From contig NZ_CDDF01000001.1 of the NCBI RefSeq assembly GCF_000819865.1, positions 318,036 through 382,035 on the forward strand: a stretch of DNA of 64,000 bases, written 5' to 3'. The position numbers were made by a program, and so were the translations under genes. Below the pieces are notes generated by a model. It had not been told where the DNA came from. It ran no database searches and saw only the letters and a program-made list of their open reading frames with translations. Below, in pieces: positions 47,327 to 57,041 of this stretch (within the stretch, counting starts at the first letter, position 1; each line of letters opens with the position of its first letter). The stretch comes from Aeromonas eucrenophila. GTDB taxonomy: Bacteria > Pseudomonadota > Gammaproteobacteria > Enterobacterales > Aeromonadaceae.

Positions 47327-48949
47327 TCACTCCAACTGCTTGCGTAGCATAAACTTCTGCACCTTGCCGGTGGAGGTCTTGGGCAGCGGGGTGAAGATGA
47401 TGCGCTTGGGGGCCTTGAAGTGGGCCATCTGCTCACGGCAAAACGCGATAAGCTCAGCCTGGCTCAATTCCCTCCCCTCCTTAAGCTTTACGAAGGCGCA
47501 GGGCACCTCCCCCCACTTCTCGTCCGGCATGGCGATCACCGCCGCCTCGTCCACGTCGGGATGGCGGTAGAGCACGTCCTCCACCTCCAGGCTGGAGATG
47601 TTCTCCCCGCCGGAGATGATGATGTCCTTGGATCTGTCCTTGATCTCCACGTAACCGTCCGGGTGCCAGACCGCGAGATCGCCGCTGTGAAACCAGCCCT
47701 CCGCCATCGCCTCCACGCTGGCGGAAGGATTCTTGAGGTAGCCCCGCATCACCACGTTGCCACGCAGGAAGATCTCCCCCAGGGTCTTGCCATCCTGGGG
47801 CACCGGCTCGCCGCTGACGGGGTTGGCGACGCGCATCTCCCCCTGCAGCGGCGAAGTCACTCCCTGGCGCGCCTTGAGCCGCGACAGGGCGGCGGCATCC
47901 TGCCCCTCCCAGCTGCGCTGGGGCTCGCACACCACGCAGGGGCCATAGGTCTCGGTCAGACCATAGGTGTGGGTCACCGATATCCCCATGGCTTCCATGC
48001 CGGCGATCACCGTCGCCGGTGGCGCCGCCCCAGCCGTCATCACCTGAATGGGGTGATCAAGCCCCACCTTCAGCGCCGGATCGGCGTTGTTGAGCATGTT
48101 GAGTACGATGGGCGCCGCGCAAAAGTGGCTCACCTTGTGCTCATGCAGCGCCTGGTAGATGGCCTGCGCCTGCACGTGGCGCAGGCAGACACTCACCCCG
48201 GCGATGGCCGCCAGGGTCCAGGGGAAGCACCAGCCGTTGCAGTGGAACATCGGCAGGGTCCACAGATAGACCGGGTGTTTGGGCATGTCCCAGGAGAGCA
48301 CGTTGTTGATGGCGTTGAGGTGGGCACCGCGATGGTGATAGACCACCCCCTTGGGGTTGCCGGTGGTGCCCGAGGTGTAGTTGAGGGAAATCGCTTGCCA
48401 CTCGTCGCGCGGCAACCAGCCTGGCTCCTCGCCATTGCCCCTGGCGATAAAGTCCTCATAGCTGAGCGCGCTTATCAGCTCACCTTCCCGATAGAGGGGA
48501 TCGTCGATGGCGATGACCAGCGGCTTGTACTCGATCAGCGCCAACGCCTTGCGCACCACGGCGCCGAACTCCCGGTCCACCAGCAGCACCTTGCTCTGGG
48601 CGTGCTGGAAGATGAAGGCCATGGACTCGGCATCGAGCCGGGTGTTGATGGTGTTGAGCACGGCGCCGCTCATGGGCACCCCGAAGTGAGCCTCGAACAT
48701 CGCAGGCACATTGGGGGCGACGATGGAGACCGTATCCCCCTCACCTATCCCCAGTCGACGCAGGGCCGAGGCGAGCCGACGGCAGCGCTGCTCGGTCTGG
48801 GCCCAGCTCTGGCGCAGGGGGCCGTGGATCACCGCCGGATAGTCGGGGTAGACCCGGGCCGCCCGCGCGAGGAAGCTCAGGGGCGTCAGCGCCTCGAAGT
48901 TGGCGGCGGTTTTATCGAGGCCTGTCTCGTAGATGTTCTGCTCTGTCAT
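47327..48949 (-). CDS. Acyl-CoA synthetase (AMP-binding, AlkK/DmdB-like)
   Basis: A 540-residue adenylate-forming CoA ligase. YTSGTTGNPKGV near 190, HTYGLTETYGP near 325, GWFHSGDLAVWHPDGY near 420, ISGGENISSLEVEDVL near 447 and the C-terminal catalytic Lys in PKTSTGKVQKF are all present. This subgroup (AlkK, medium-chain and methylmercaptopropionate ligases) acts on short to medium acyl acids; the exact substrate cannot be read off. It is distinct from FadD at 27.5 kb. Single gene, no FadR-type site seen upstream. Confidence 0.9.
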   Translation of the reverse strand: MTEQNIYETGLDKTAANFEALTPLSFLARAARVYPDYPAVIHGPLRQSWAQTEQRCRRLASALRRLGIGEGDTVSIVAPNVPAMFEAHFGVPMSGAVLNTINTRLDAESMAFIFQHAQSKVLLVDREFGAVVRKALALIEYKPLVIAIDDPLYREGELISALSYEDFIARGNGEEPGWLPRDEWQAISLNYTSGTTGNPKGVVYHHRGAHLNAINNVLSWDMPKHPVYLWTLPMFHCNGWCFPWTLAAIAGVSVCLRHVQAQAIYQALHEHKVSHFCAAPIVLNMLNNADPALKVGLDHPIQVMTAGAAPPATVIAGMEAMGISVTHTYGLTETYGPCVVCEPQRSWEGQDAAALSRLKARQGVTSPLQGEMRVANPVSGEPVPQDGKTLGEIFLRGNVVMRGYLKNPSASVEAMAEGWFHSGDLAVWHPDGYVEIKDRSKDIIISGGENISSLEVEDVLYRHPDVDEAAVIAMPDEKWGEVPCAFVKLKEGRELSQAELIAFCREQMAHFKAPKRIIFTPLPKTSTGKVQKFMLRKQLE

Positions 48950-49598
48950 CGGGTTCCTTCCTCATATGTGGCACAAAGCGGGTGAGTCCGGCTGGCTGGC
49001 CTGTTGCCGGAAAACGGCCCTGGGCCTCATGCCCGGGCGGATGTCCCATGGAAAGAGAGGGTATCAAGGGGGATCCGCGACAGGTATTAGCAAAACGTCT
49101 TAGCCGACTATCCGCCTGTTGCACCTGGGGATAACGGCAGGCACCAGTCCCTCTCTTTTCATCCGATGAAGCATGTCGTGATATTCAATCTCACCGATAA
49201 AGAATAAAGCCAGGCTGAAATTGAATAGGTTGAAGGCACCATGCAATATAGACACTATTATTTTTCACTCACTATTTATCGTCTATTACTTGCATCAATA
49301 GCCAGCCGAATATTTATGCCATGAAGTGGTCAATGATATATTTTCAATATTCAAAAGCTGGTATTTTCCCACCCTAAAATCTGTGAGCCAGCCCATAAAG
49401 CGGGTGGGTTCCCGTGTTCATCCCTGTCGCCGAGCGTTATGGTTGCACAGTAAAACAATAATCCACACCTTCAATATCAGGCCAGATTTATCGCCACCTA
49501 GCGCGAAAAATGCAGTGAAATAGCGCACTCCGTATGACGAAAAACCCTATCGACCCGATATTCCGCCGAGCCAGAATCTGCTTACCAAGGAGCGTTTT
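48950..49598. other. Long intergenic region before the YfcC gene
   Basis: About 650 bases, GC-rich near the ligase and AT-rich from about 49140. It holds the promoters of two divergent genes. A 65-codon frame (49326-49523) lacks a ribosome site and homology. I find no clear FNR, CRP or FadR site and no repeat. Confidence 0.5.
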
Positions 49599-51125
49599 AT
49601 GTGCGCCGAGCCGAATATGCAATCACGCAGACAATTCCCCACCGCCTTTACCATCCTGTTTCTTATTATGTTGCTGGCCATTGCGCTCACCTGGATCATT
49701 CCAGCCGGGGCCTATTCCAAGCTCTCTTACAATCCGGGCAGCGCCACATTGATGGTCAATGATCCACAAGGCGAAATAAGCCAGGTACCCGCCACCCAGG
49801 CCGAGCTTGAAAAACTCCATATCAATATCGGGGTGGCGCAATTCACCAGCGGCACCATCCGCCAACCCATCGCCATTCCCGGCACCTACCAGCGGCTGGA
49901 GCAAGCCCCCAAGGGGCTGACCGACGTGGCGGTGAGCATGGTCAAGGGCACCATAGAGGGAGCCGACATCATCGTCTTCATCCTGGTGCTCGGCGGGCTC
50001 ATCGGCGTCATCAACAAGACCGGCGCCTTCAGCGCAGGCCTGGTCGCCCTGTCGCGCAAGACCCGGGGCAACGAGTTCATGTTCGTGGCGCTGGTCTGCT
50101 TCGTGATGGCGCTCGGCGGCACCACCTGCGGGCTGGAAGAGGAAGCGGTCGCCTTCTATCCCATACTGGTGCCCATCTTCCTGGCGCTGGGCTATGACGC
50201 CATCGTCTGCGTGGGGGCCATCTTCCTCGCCGCCTCCATGGGCACCACCTTCTCCACCATCAACCCCTTCTCTGTGGTGATCGCCTCCAACGCCGCCGGC
50301 ATCCCCTTCACCGAGGGGCTGATCTTTCGCGCCATCGGCTGTCTGGTAGGGACTCTGGTGGTCATCTCCTACCTCTATTGGTACTGCAAGAAGATCAAGG
50401 CCAACCCGGCCTTCTCTTACACCTATGAGGACAGAGAGAGCTTTCGCGCCCGTTTCCTGAAAGAAGGCTCGCTGGATGAAGCCGTCCCCTTCACCCTGCG
50501 CCGCAAGATCATCCTCAGTCTGTTTATCCTCGCCTTCCCTCTCATGGTGTGGGGCGTCTCCATGGCGGGCTGGTGGTTCCCACAGATGGCGGCCTCCTTC
50601 CTCACCATCGCCATCATCATCATTTTCATCTCCGGGCTGAAAGAGAAGGAGGCGGTCGAGGCCTTCACTCAGGGCGCCTCCGAACTGGTGGCCGTGTCCC
50701 TCATCATCGGCCTGGCGCGGGGGGTCAACCTGGTGCTGGATCAGGGGATGATCTCTGACACTATCTTGGCTTACGCCTCCGATCTGGTCTCCGGCATGCA
50801 CGGCGCCGTGTTCGCGGTCGCCCAGATGCTAGTGTTCACTCTGCTGGGGCTGGTGGTGCCCTCCTCCTCCGGGCTGGCGGTGCTCTCCATGCCCATCATG
50901 GCCCCACTAGCGGATACCGTGATGATCCCGCGCTACATCGTCGTCTCGGCCTACAACTGGGGGCAGTACGCCATGTTGTTCCTGGCCCCCACCGGGCTGG
51001 TGCTGGTCACCCTGCAGATGCTCGGCATCCAGTTCAACCAATGGATCAAGTTCGTGCTGCCCATGGTGGGCTTCGTGCTGGGCTTTGGCGCCCTGATGCT
51101 GGTGGTGCAGGTGATGATGATCTGA
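49599..51125 (+). CDS. YfcC-family (DcuC/ArcD superfamily) transporter
   Basis: A 508-residue inner-membrane transporter with about twelve helices. The N-terminal FPTAFTILFLIMLLAIALTW and IIPAGAY motif, then NKTGAF, CFVMALGGTTCGLEEEAVAF, SMGTTFSTINPFSV and GLVVPSSSGLAVL are YfcC family signatures. Members are annotated as basic amino-acid antiporters or short-chain acid carriers; the substrate here is unknown. AAGGAG lies 7 bases before the ATG. Monocistronic. Confidence 0.92.
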   Translation: MCAEPNMQSRRQFPTAFTILFLIMLLAIALTWIIPAGAYSKLSYNPGSATLMVNDPQGEISQVPATQAELEKLHINIGVAQFTSGTIRQPIAIPGTYQRLEQAPKGLTDVAVSMVKGTIEGADIIVFILVLGGLIGVINKTGAFSAGLVALSRKTRGNEFMFVALVCFVMALGGTTCGLEEEAVAFYPILVPIFLALGYDAIVCVGAIFLAASMGTTFSTINPFSVVIASNAAGIPFTEGLIFRAIGCLVGTLVVISYLYWYCKKIKANPAFSYTYEDRESFRARFLKEGSLDEAVPFTLRRKIILSLFILAFPLMVWGVSMAGWWFPQMAASFLTIAIIIIFISGLKEKEAVEAFTQGASELVAVSLIIGLARGVNLVLDQGMISDTILAYASDLVSGMHGAVFAVAQMLVFTLLGLVVPSSSGLAVLSMPIMAPLADTVMIPRYIVVSAYNWGQYAMLFLAPTGLVLVTLQMLGIQFNQWIKFVLPMVGFVLGFGALMLVVQVMMI

Positions 51126-51363
51126 TGACCGCCGCCCAGATCGGGCTCCCCAGGGCTTAAGTCCGGCTCTGCACCGGCAGGGATCACCCAAGCCTTCTGC
51201 CAGGCCTTGTCGCCAAAGCCCGACACCTTGTGGGCGGGGACACTTTTGGTGGAGTCAGAGGTTGTCGTGCCTGCGCGCGGCCTGCCTTGTTCCTCCACGA
51301 CGTTGTGCCAAGATGACCGCAAGCTCGAACAGCATCAGATGGTGCATCTCAGGAGAACGCAAA

Positions 51364-51903
51364 ATGAACAAATCCATGTTGGCAGGTGTCGGGATCGGTA
51401 TCGCCTCTGCGCTGGCCTTGTCGGCAGCAGCCAGTGGATCCCTGTTTTCATCCCAGCCCCAGTTTGCCGAGGTGCTGGCCAGCAAGCCGGTGACCGAGAC
51501 CATCAAGACCCCCAGACAGGAGTGTCGCAACATCGCCGTCACCCACCGCAAGCCGGTGCAGGATGAGCACAAGATCCTGGGTACCGTGGTCGGCGCGGCC
51601 CTGGGTGGCGTGCTGGGCAACCAGTTCGGGGGCGGTAACGGCAAGAAGGTGGCCACCGTCGCCGGTGCCGCCGCCGGTGGTTATGCGGGCAACCAGGTGC
51701 AAGGCAACATGCAGGCCGGTGATACCTACACCACCACGGAGCAGCGCTGCAAGACGGTGCAGGACAGCAGCACCCGCACCCTGGGCTATGACGTGACCTA
51801 TCGTCTCGCCGGCCAAGAAGGGGTGATCCGCATGGAAAAAGAACCCGGCCCCACCATCCCGGTCAAGGATGGCAAGCTGGTACTGAGCAACGCGCAGGGT
51901 TGA
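51364..51903 (+). CDS. Glycine-zipper 2TM-domain protein, copy 1
   Basis: A 179-residue envelope protein. The N-terminal MNKSMLAGVGIGIASALALS is a signal or anchor; a glycine-zipper segment (GTVVGAALGGVLGNQFGGG, then VAGAAAGGYAGNQ) lies at about 77-118, followed by a Cys-containing domain (EQRCKTVQDSS, GYDVTYRLAGQ). Such proteins resemble the SlyB/Rickettsia 17-kDa antigen family. There is no lipobox. AGGAG precedes the ATG. Copy 2 lies 813 bases downstream. Confidence 0.88.
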   Translation: MNKSMLAGVGIGIASALALSAAASGSLFSSQPQFAEVLASKPVTETIKTPRQECRNIAVTHRKPVQDEHKILGTVVGAALGGVLGNQFGGGNGKKVATVAGAAAGGYAGNQVQGNMQAGDTYTTTEQRCKTVQDSSTRTLGYDVTYRLAGQEGVIRMEKEPGPTIPVKDGKLVLSNAQG

Positions 51904-51930
51904 ACCTCCGTTAGGAGCGCCCTGCCATGG

Positions 51931-51964
51931 AAAAGGCCCACCCTGTCAGGGGTGGGCCTTTTTT
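51931..51964 (+). terminator. Terminator of glycine-zipper copy 1
   Basis: Stem AAAAGGCCCACC/GGTGGGCCTTTT followed by further T; similar to the one after copy 2. Confidence 0.9.
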
Positions 51965-52176
51965 CATCTGCGCCCTCTCGGCCATTCTCTCACCTCATTC
52001 CCCGCCCAGGCAGTCTCCCTTGGCTCGCTTGTCGCCAATCACCGACAGCGCTTTGACAGGGCGACTTTCCCTGTCGTCAGCCTCTGTCGCAATTGGTGAG
52101 CCCTTCCCTTGAGTGACGAAGGCAAAAAATCCAACAATGGCTCACAACTGACTAATTAAATATTAGAGAGAGTGAG

Positions 52177-52716
52177 ATGAACAAATCCATGTTGGCAGGT
52201 ATCGGCGTCGGTATCGCCTCCGCATTGGCCCTGTCCGCCGTCGCCAGCGGATCCATGTTTTCCGCCGAGCCCCAGTTCGCCGAGGTGCTGGCCAGCAAGC
52301 CGGTGACCGAGACCATCAAGACCCCGCGCCAGGAGTGCCATAACGTCACCGTCACTCACCAGCAACCGGTGCAGGATGAGCGCAGGGTCGCCGGCAAACT
52401 GGTCGGTGCGGCGATCGGTGGCGCCATCGGCAACCAGTTCGGCGGTGGCAACGGCAAGAAGGTGGCGACCGTGGCCGGCGCCGTGGCCGGTGGCTATGCA
52501 GGGGGTCAGGCACAGGCCAACAGGCAGGCCAAAGACACCTACACCACCCAGGAGCAGCGCTGCAAGACGGTGCAAGACAGCAGCACCCGCACCCTGGGCT
52601 ATGACGTCACCTACAGCCTCGCTGGCCAGCAGGGCGTGATCCGCATGGAGAAAGATCCCGGCCTTACCATACCGGTCAAGGACGGCAAGCTGGTGCTGAG
52701 CACGGCGCAGGGGTGA
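52177..52716 (+). CDS. Glycine-zipper 2TM-domain protein, copy 2
   Basis: Same length and layout as copy 1 and nearly identical in the segments QFAEVLASKPVTETIKTPRQ, NQFGGGNGKKVATVAGA and RCKTVQDSSTRTLGYDVTY. Differences cluster in the middle (VQDERRVAGKLVGAAIGGAI). It has its own upstream region (an AT-rich leader with AGAGAG) and its own terminator, so the copies can be expressed separately. Confidence 0.88.
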   Translation: MNKSMLAGIGVGIASALALSAVASGSMFSAEPQFAEVLASKPVTETIKTPRQECHNVTVTHQQPVQDERRVAGKLVGAAIGGAIGNQFGGGNGKKVATVAGAVAGGYAGGQAQANRQAKDTYTTQEQRCKTVQDSSTRTLGYDVTYSLAGQQGVIRMEKDPGLTIPVKDGKLVLSTAQG

Positions 52717-52743
52717 ACCTCCGTTTGGAACGCCCTGCCATGA

Positions 52744-52776
52744 GAAAGGCCCACCGTCGAGGTGGGCCTTTCTCAT
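52744..52776. terminator. Terminator of glycine-zipper copy 2
   Basis: Stem GAGAAAGGCCCACC/GGTGGGCCTTTCTC; it may also serve the convergent AEC gene. Confidence 0.85.
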
Positions 52777-52799
52777 TAAACCGAGGCATAAACAGCCGC

Positions 52800-53702
52800 T
52801 TATCCGCCAAGATGCAGCGCCAACCAGACCGCCAGCGGGATCACCAACACCGAGAGCGCATTGCCGCCGAGCACGATGCTGGCCACCTTGTCCGGCTGGC
52901 ATTGGTACTGCTCACAGAGCATGTAATTGAGCACCGCCGGTGGCAGCGCCACCGAGAGGGTCAGCAGCGGGATCCACTCCGGTCGCAGCGGCAGCAACCA
53001 GACTGCGAGCGCGAGGGAGAGGCCCCCCGCCAACAGATAGAGCAGGTTGCATTTGAGCGCGAGCCCGAGATGGCCGAGCTCCCCTTCCATCAGCCGGATG
53101 CCAAGGGCAAACAGCATCAAGGGCACCGACAGCTGACCGAGCAGGGAGGCGCTGGTCACCATATAGCCGGGCAGCGGGATCTGCAGGTTCGCCACCAGCA
53201 GCCCCGCCAGCGCGGCCCACAGCATGGGGCTGCGCAACCAGAGCCAGCGGGAGTCACTGCTTCCCTGGCCGCCACTGCTGGAGAGGATGAAGATACCCAC
53301 CGAGAAGTGCAGCAGATTGGAGAGCACGAACAGTATGACGATGGCGCCGAGCTCCTGTTCGCCAAAGGCCAGCACCATCAGCGGGATGCCGAGGTTGCCG
53401 GTGTTGCGAAACATGGCGGGCAGAATAAGCGCCGCCCGCGCTATCTCCTTGAATCTGAATAGGGAGAGCAACAGGCCCGGCAGCAGGATCACCAGGGTAC
53501 CCGCCGCGACGAGCGGCAGATGCTCCCCAAGGGCCAGCGGGTATTTCACCAGCGCCGAGAACACCAGCGCCGGGGTGAACAGCTCTATGTTGGCCCGGTT
53601 GATGTAACCGAGCTCGGCCCCCGCCCGCAGCCGGCCGTAGAGGGCGCCGAGGCCCACCACCGCAAACACGGGAATGACGATATCGAGCAGGGTCGCGAAC
53701 AT
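52800..53702 (-). CDS. AEC-family transporter
   Basis: A 300-residue membrane protein with about ten helices in two five-helix halves. IVIPVFAVVGLGALYGR at the start, FRNTGNLGIPL near 100 and LPPAVLNYMLCEQY near 258 fit the auxin efflux carrier family, which in bacteria exports or exchanges organic acids. Substrate unknown. It lies 8 bases after yaeQ on the same strand, so the two are probably co-transcribed. Confidence 0.9.
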   Translation of the reverse strand: MFATLLDIVIPVFAVVGLGALYGRLRAGAELGYINRANIELFTPALVFSALVKYPLALGEHLPLVAAGTLVILLPGLLLSLFRFKEIARAALILPAMFRNTGNLGIPLMVLAFGEQELGAIVILFVLSNLLHFSVGIFILSSSGGQGSSDSRWLWLRSPMLWAALAGLLVANLQIPLPGYMVTSASLLGQLSVPLMLFALGIRLMEGELGHLGLALKCNLLYLLAGGLSLALAVWLLPLRPEWIPLLTLSVALPPAVLNYMLCEQYQCQPDKVASIVLGGNALSVLVIPLAVWLALHLGG

Positions 53703-53710
53703 GTGACGGC

Positions 53711-54268
53711 TTACAGCTCCCGGGCGGGGCGGCCCATCAGCACCACGGGGTCGAGGGTGACTTCCTGGGTGCCATTGCTTACCCAGAGCTGACCATCGGA
53801 GATGGTGCAGGTGAGGTGCATAGTACGCTCCACCATGGCGGTCAGCGGCAGGGTCTGGCTGTCGGAGAGCTCGATGACGCTCAAGTTGTCATGCTGGCTG
53901 AGCTTGCCCTGGTTCTGCTTCCACCAGACGCTGGTGCCGCGCCCGCCGTAGAGATAGAGCACCACTTGGCGGGAGCGGTTGCAGGCTTTTTTAAGCCGCT
54001 TCTCGTCGGGCTGGCCCAGTTCAATCCAGAGCTCGATCTCGTCGGTGTAGTTCTTGCACCAGAGCTCAGGCTCATCATCGGCACTGAGCCCCTTGGTGAA
54101 CTCCAGCCGCTCGGTGGCGTGCCAGGCGAAGGCGGCCAGCCGGATCATCATCCGCTCGTCGGTTTCGGAGGGGTGACGGGCCAGGGTGAGGGAGACATCC
54201 TGATAGAGATGGCGATCCATGTCGGACAGACTGAGCTGGGCCTTGAATACGGTTGCCTTGAGAGCCAT
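53711..54268 (-). CDS. yaeQ: YaeQ family protein
   Basis: A 185-residue protein with a PD-(D/E)XK-like fold (E. coli YaeQ 181). MALKATVFKAQLSLSDMDRH, HPSETDERMMIRLAAFA, WCKNYTDEIELWIELGQPDE and GRPAREL match the family over the full length. Function is unsettled; in E. coli it compensates for RfaH loss in some settings. It probably starts an operon with the AEC gene. Confidence 0.93.
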   Translation of the reverse strand: MALKATVFKAQLSLSDMDRHLYQDVSLTLARHPSETDERMMIRLAAFAWHATERLEFTKGLSADDEPELWCKNYTDEIELWIELGQPDEKRLKKACNRSRQVVLYLYGGRGTSVWWKQNQGKLSQHDNLSVIELSDSQTLPLTAMVERTMHLTCTISDGQLWVSNGTQEVTLDPVVLMGRPAREL

Positions 54269-54384
54269 AGAAACCTTGAATAGCTGAAAATGGGCGGGAG
54301 CGCCTGAGATTGCGCGCCAGTGTAATCAAAATCGGCGCCAGGTTCGACCACCTTGGTGAAACCCTTGCCATGGGAAGGGGCGCA

Positions 54385-54417
54385 CAAAAACAAATGCCAG
54401 TCCTGAGACTGGCATTT
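54385..54417 (-). terminator. Terminator of the TIGR02808 gene
   Basis: On the minus strand, stem AAATGCCAGTC/GACTGGCATTT followed by GTTTTTG. Confidence 0.88.
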
Positions 54418-54438
54418 GGCGTTATGAACGAGAGTGAC

Positions 54439-54579
54439 TCACTTCTCGGCGGGCTTGACCCCGAAGGCATTGAGCAGCAAGCAGCAGGTCACTGCCACGG
54501 CCACGAACCCGCTCAGGAAGATAAAGGGCATGGCCCCGTATCCCAATATGTTCCAGATGGTTTGTTCAAGCAGACTCAT
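54439..54579 (-). CDS. TIGR02808-type short membrane protein
   Basis: A 46-residue peptide, MSLLEQTIWNILGYGAMPFI then a hydrophobic span (FLSGFVAVAVTCCLLLNAFG) and VKPAEK: one transmembrane helix. It matches in length and pattern the TIGR02808 family, which in Vibrio and Photobacterium lies by the nap genes and in Aeromonas does not. AAGGA precedes the ATG at a 6-base spacing. No nap gene is in the window. It has its own terminator. Confidence 0.82.
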   Translation of the reverse strand: MSLLEQTIWNILGYGAMPFIFLSGFVAVAVTCCLLLNAFGVKPAEK

Positions 54580-54806
54580 AGTGTGTCCTTCATCCAGTGA
54601 AATGGGTGTTTCCGTTGGCGGCGGGGATGCCCCGCTCCTGATGCCGTTATTTGAACTCAACCGGCGCCTAACGCCTATGCCACCAAAGTAATAAATGGGG
54701 CACTTGTTTGCGCTAGATCAATAATTTACCCCCTATTGACCCGACTATCTGTTTGCCCAGACGCTCCTGATGCCCTCCGTTCAACGATAGCCCAGGAAAA
54801 GAGAGC

Positions 54807-54841
54807 AAAAAAAGAGAGGCGACCCGGGTCGCCTCTCTTGA
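54807..54841 (-). terminator. Terminator of fadIJ
   Basis: On the minus strand, stem AGAGAGGCGACC/GGTCGCCTCTCT followed by TTTTTTTG. Confidence 0.92.
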
Positions 54842-54876
54842 TCATCCTGTTCATGCCGCGCGGGCATGCCCCAGGG

Positions 54877-57027
54877 CTATGGGTAGAAACGCAGCTGCTC
54901 CGCCGCCATCGCCTTGAGCCGCGCGCAGGGGGCGAATCTCTCCCCGTGGCGCTTCTGATAGTGCTCGAGGCGGCCGACCAGATGGGCGATGCCGAGGCTG
55001 TCCATGTAGCGGAAGGGGCCACCCAGGAAGGGCGGGAAGCCGATGCCGAAGATGGCGCCGATGTCGCCGTCACGGGCCGAGGCTACCACACCGCCATCGA
55101 GCGCCATGGCCGCTTCGTTGAGCATCAGCAGCACGCAGCGCTCGGCGATCTCCGAGCGGGCCAGCTTGGGCGATGGCGACACCCCGAGCACGCCGTAGAC
55201 GCTCTCATCCACCGTCTTCTTGCCTTCCTTGCCGGTGAGCCGGTTGCGCGGCGCCGCCTTGCCGTAGAGGTAGAAACCCTTGCCGTTCTTGCGGCCCTTG
55301 CGATCGTCTTGCAGCAGCTTGTCAAACGCCTTGGGCGCCTGGAACTGCTCGCCACCGAGCTCGCGCTCGAGGATGGGGGAGATCTTGGCACCCACATCTA
55401 TCCCCACCTCATCGAGCAGGGTGATGGGGCCAACCGGGAAACCGAAGTCCAGCAGGGCGCCATCCAGCACTTCCACCGGTTCCCCTTCCAGCACCAGACG
55501 CGCCGCCTCGTTCATGTAAGGGGCGAGGATCCGGTTCACGTAGAAGCCGGCCTCGTCTTTGACCACGATCGGGGTCTTGCCCTGAGCGCGGGCGAAGGCC
55601 AGCGTCGTGGCCACCGTCTCGGCACTGGTGCCGGCGTGGGGGATGATCTCGGCGAGCGGCATCTTGTCCACCGGGCTGAAGTAGTGCAGCCCCACAACTC
55701 GCTCAGGATGGGCGGCGTTTGCCGCGATCTGATGGATCGGCAGGGAGGAAGTGTTGGAGGCAAACACAGTGTGTTCGCCGCATTCCCGCTCAACGTCCTG
55801 CACCATCTGGTGCTTCAAGGCGAGATCCTCGAACACCGCCTCCACCACCATGTCGACCCGGTGGAAACCCGAGTAATCCAGGGTGCCGGATAGCATGCTC
55901 ATCTGCTTTTCCAGTTCGCTGCGCAAGATCTGACGACGTTTCAGCTTCTTGGCCAGCAGATCATAGCTGTAACGCATGGCATTGCCGATGCCGGCACTGG
56001 CCACATCCTTGATCCGCACCGGCACCTTGGCCTTGGTGGCGGTGACGAAGGCGATGCCGCCCCCCATCAGCCCCCCGCCGAGCACGGCGGCATGGGTTAT
56101 CTTGCGCGGGGCGGCGCCCTGATAGCTCACCTCTTTCTTCATCTCCGTGGTGGCGAAGAACAGGGAGCGCAGGGAAGCGGATTCGGGGGTCATCACCAGC
56201 TCGCCGAAGTGGCGGGCCTCGGCGATGAGACCGGCCTGCATCCCCTCCTCCACGCCGATGCGCACCACCTCGAGGATCCGCTCCGGCGCCGGGTAGTTGC
56301 CACGGGTCTTGGCCTTGACGCCCTTGCTGGCCTGATCGAACAGCACCTTGCGACCGAGCGCATTGGTCTCCAGCAGCTTGCCCTGCAGATCCCGCTTGAG
56401 CGCGTGGCGCGGCTTGCCCTTCTTGGCCAGCTTGATGGCGGCCTCCAGCAGGATTGACTGGGGCACCACATCGTCCACCAGGCCGAGTTTCTTCGCCTGT
56501 TTGGCGCGCACCTGCTTGCCGGTCAGCATCAGATCCAGCGCCTTGGCGACCCCGATGAGGCGCGGCAGACGCTGGGTGCCACCGGAGCCCGGCAGCAGGC
56601 CGAGCTGCACTTCCGGCAGGCCCAGCAGCGTCTTGCCGTGATCCGTGATGACCCGGCCGTGACAGGCCAGGGCCAGCTCCAGCCCGCCGCCGAGGCAGGG
56701 GCCGTGGATGGCGGCGATCACAGGGATGCTCAGAGCCTCGATCTCGGCGAATACCGCCTGCCCTTCCCGGGACAGGGTCTGGGCATCGGTGGCGCTGGTA
56801 CAGGCCGCCAGCATGGCGATGTCAGCGCCGGCGATGAAGGAGTCCTTCTTGCCGGAGACCACCACCAGGCCGATCAGATCCTTGTTGGCTTTCACCTCGG
56901 CCAGCACGGTGCGGATCTCGGCCGCGAAGGCGGCCTTGAGGGTATTCATGCTCTCGCCTGGCACATCCATGGTCAGGATGCCGATGCCGTCCTGGCGAAT
57001 ATCCAGTGCAAATGTTGCTGTGTTCAT
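54877..57027 (-). CDS. fadJ: Multifunctional fatty acid oxidation protein, alpha subunit
   Basis: Enoyl-CoA hydratase / 3-hydroxyacyl-CoA dehydrogenase / epimerase of the second (anaerobic-type) beta-oxidation complex, 716 residues (E. coli 714). The crotonase half has [19 protein letters not shown] near 112 and a catalytic Glu in [16 protein letters not shown]. The NAD-binding [16 protein letters not shown] is near 310 and the [17 protein letters not shown] signature near 440. The ATG at 57027 has GGAGG 8 bases upstream; an ATG at 57045 overlapping the fadI stop is possible. Confidence 0.96.
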   Translation of the reverse strand: MNTATFALDIRQDGIGILTMDVPGESMNTLKAAFAAEIRTVLAEVKANKDLIGLVVVSGKKDSFIAGADIAMLAACTSATDAQTLSREGQAVFAEIEALSIPVIAAIHGPCLGGGLELALACHGRVITDHGKTLLGLPEVQLGLLPGSGGTQRLPRLIGVAKALDLMLTGKQVRAKQAKKLGLVDDVVPQSILLEAAIKLAKKGKPRHALKRDLQGKLLETNALGRKVLFDQASKGVKAKTRGNYPAPERILEVVRIGVEEGMQAGLIAEARHFGELVMTPESASLRSLFFATTEMKKEVSYQGAAPRKITHAAVLGGGLMGGGIAFVTATKAKVPVRIKDVASAGIGNAMRYSYDLLAKKLKRRQILRSELEKQMSMLSGTLDYSGFHRVDMVVEAVFEDLALKHQMVQDVERECGEHTVFASNTSSLPIHQIAANAAHPERVVGLHYFSPVDKMPLAEIIPHAGTSAETVATTLAFARAQGKTPIVVKDEAGFYVNRILAPYMNEAARLVLEGEPVEVLDGALLDFGFPVGPITLLDEVGIDVGAKISPILERELGGEQFQAPKAFDKLLQDDRKGRKNGKGFYLYGKAAPRNRLTGKEGKKTVDESVYGVLGVSPSPKLARSEIAERCVLLMLNEAAMALDGGVVASARDGDIGAIFGIGFPPFLGGPFRYMDSLGIAHLVGRLEHYQKRHGERFAPCARLKAMAAEQLRFYP

Positions 57028-57041
57028 CTTGCTCGCCTCCA

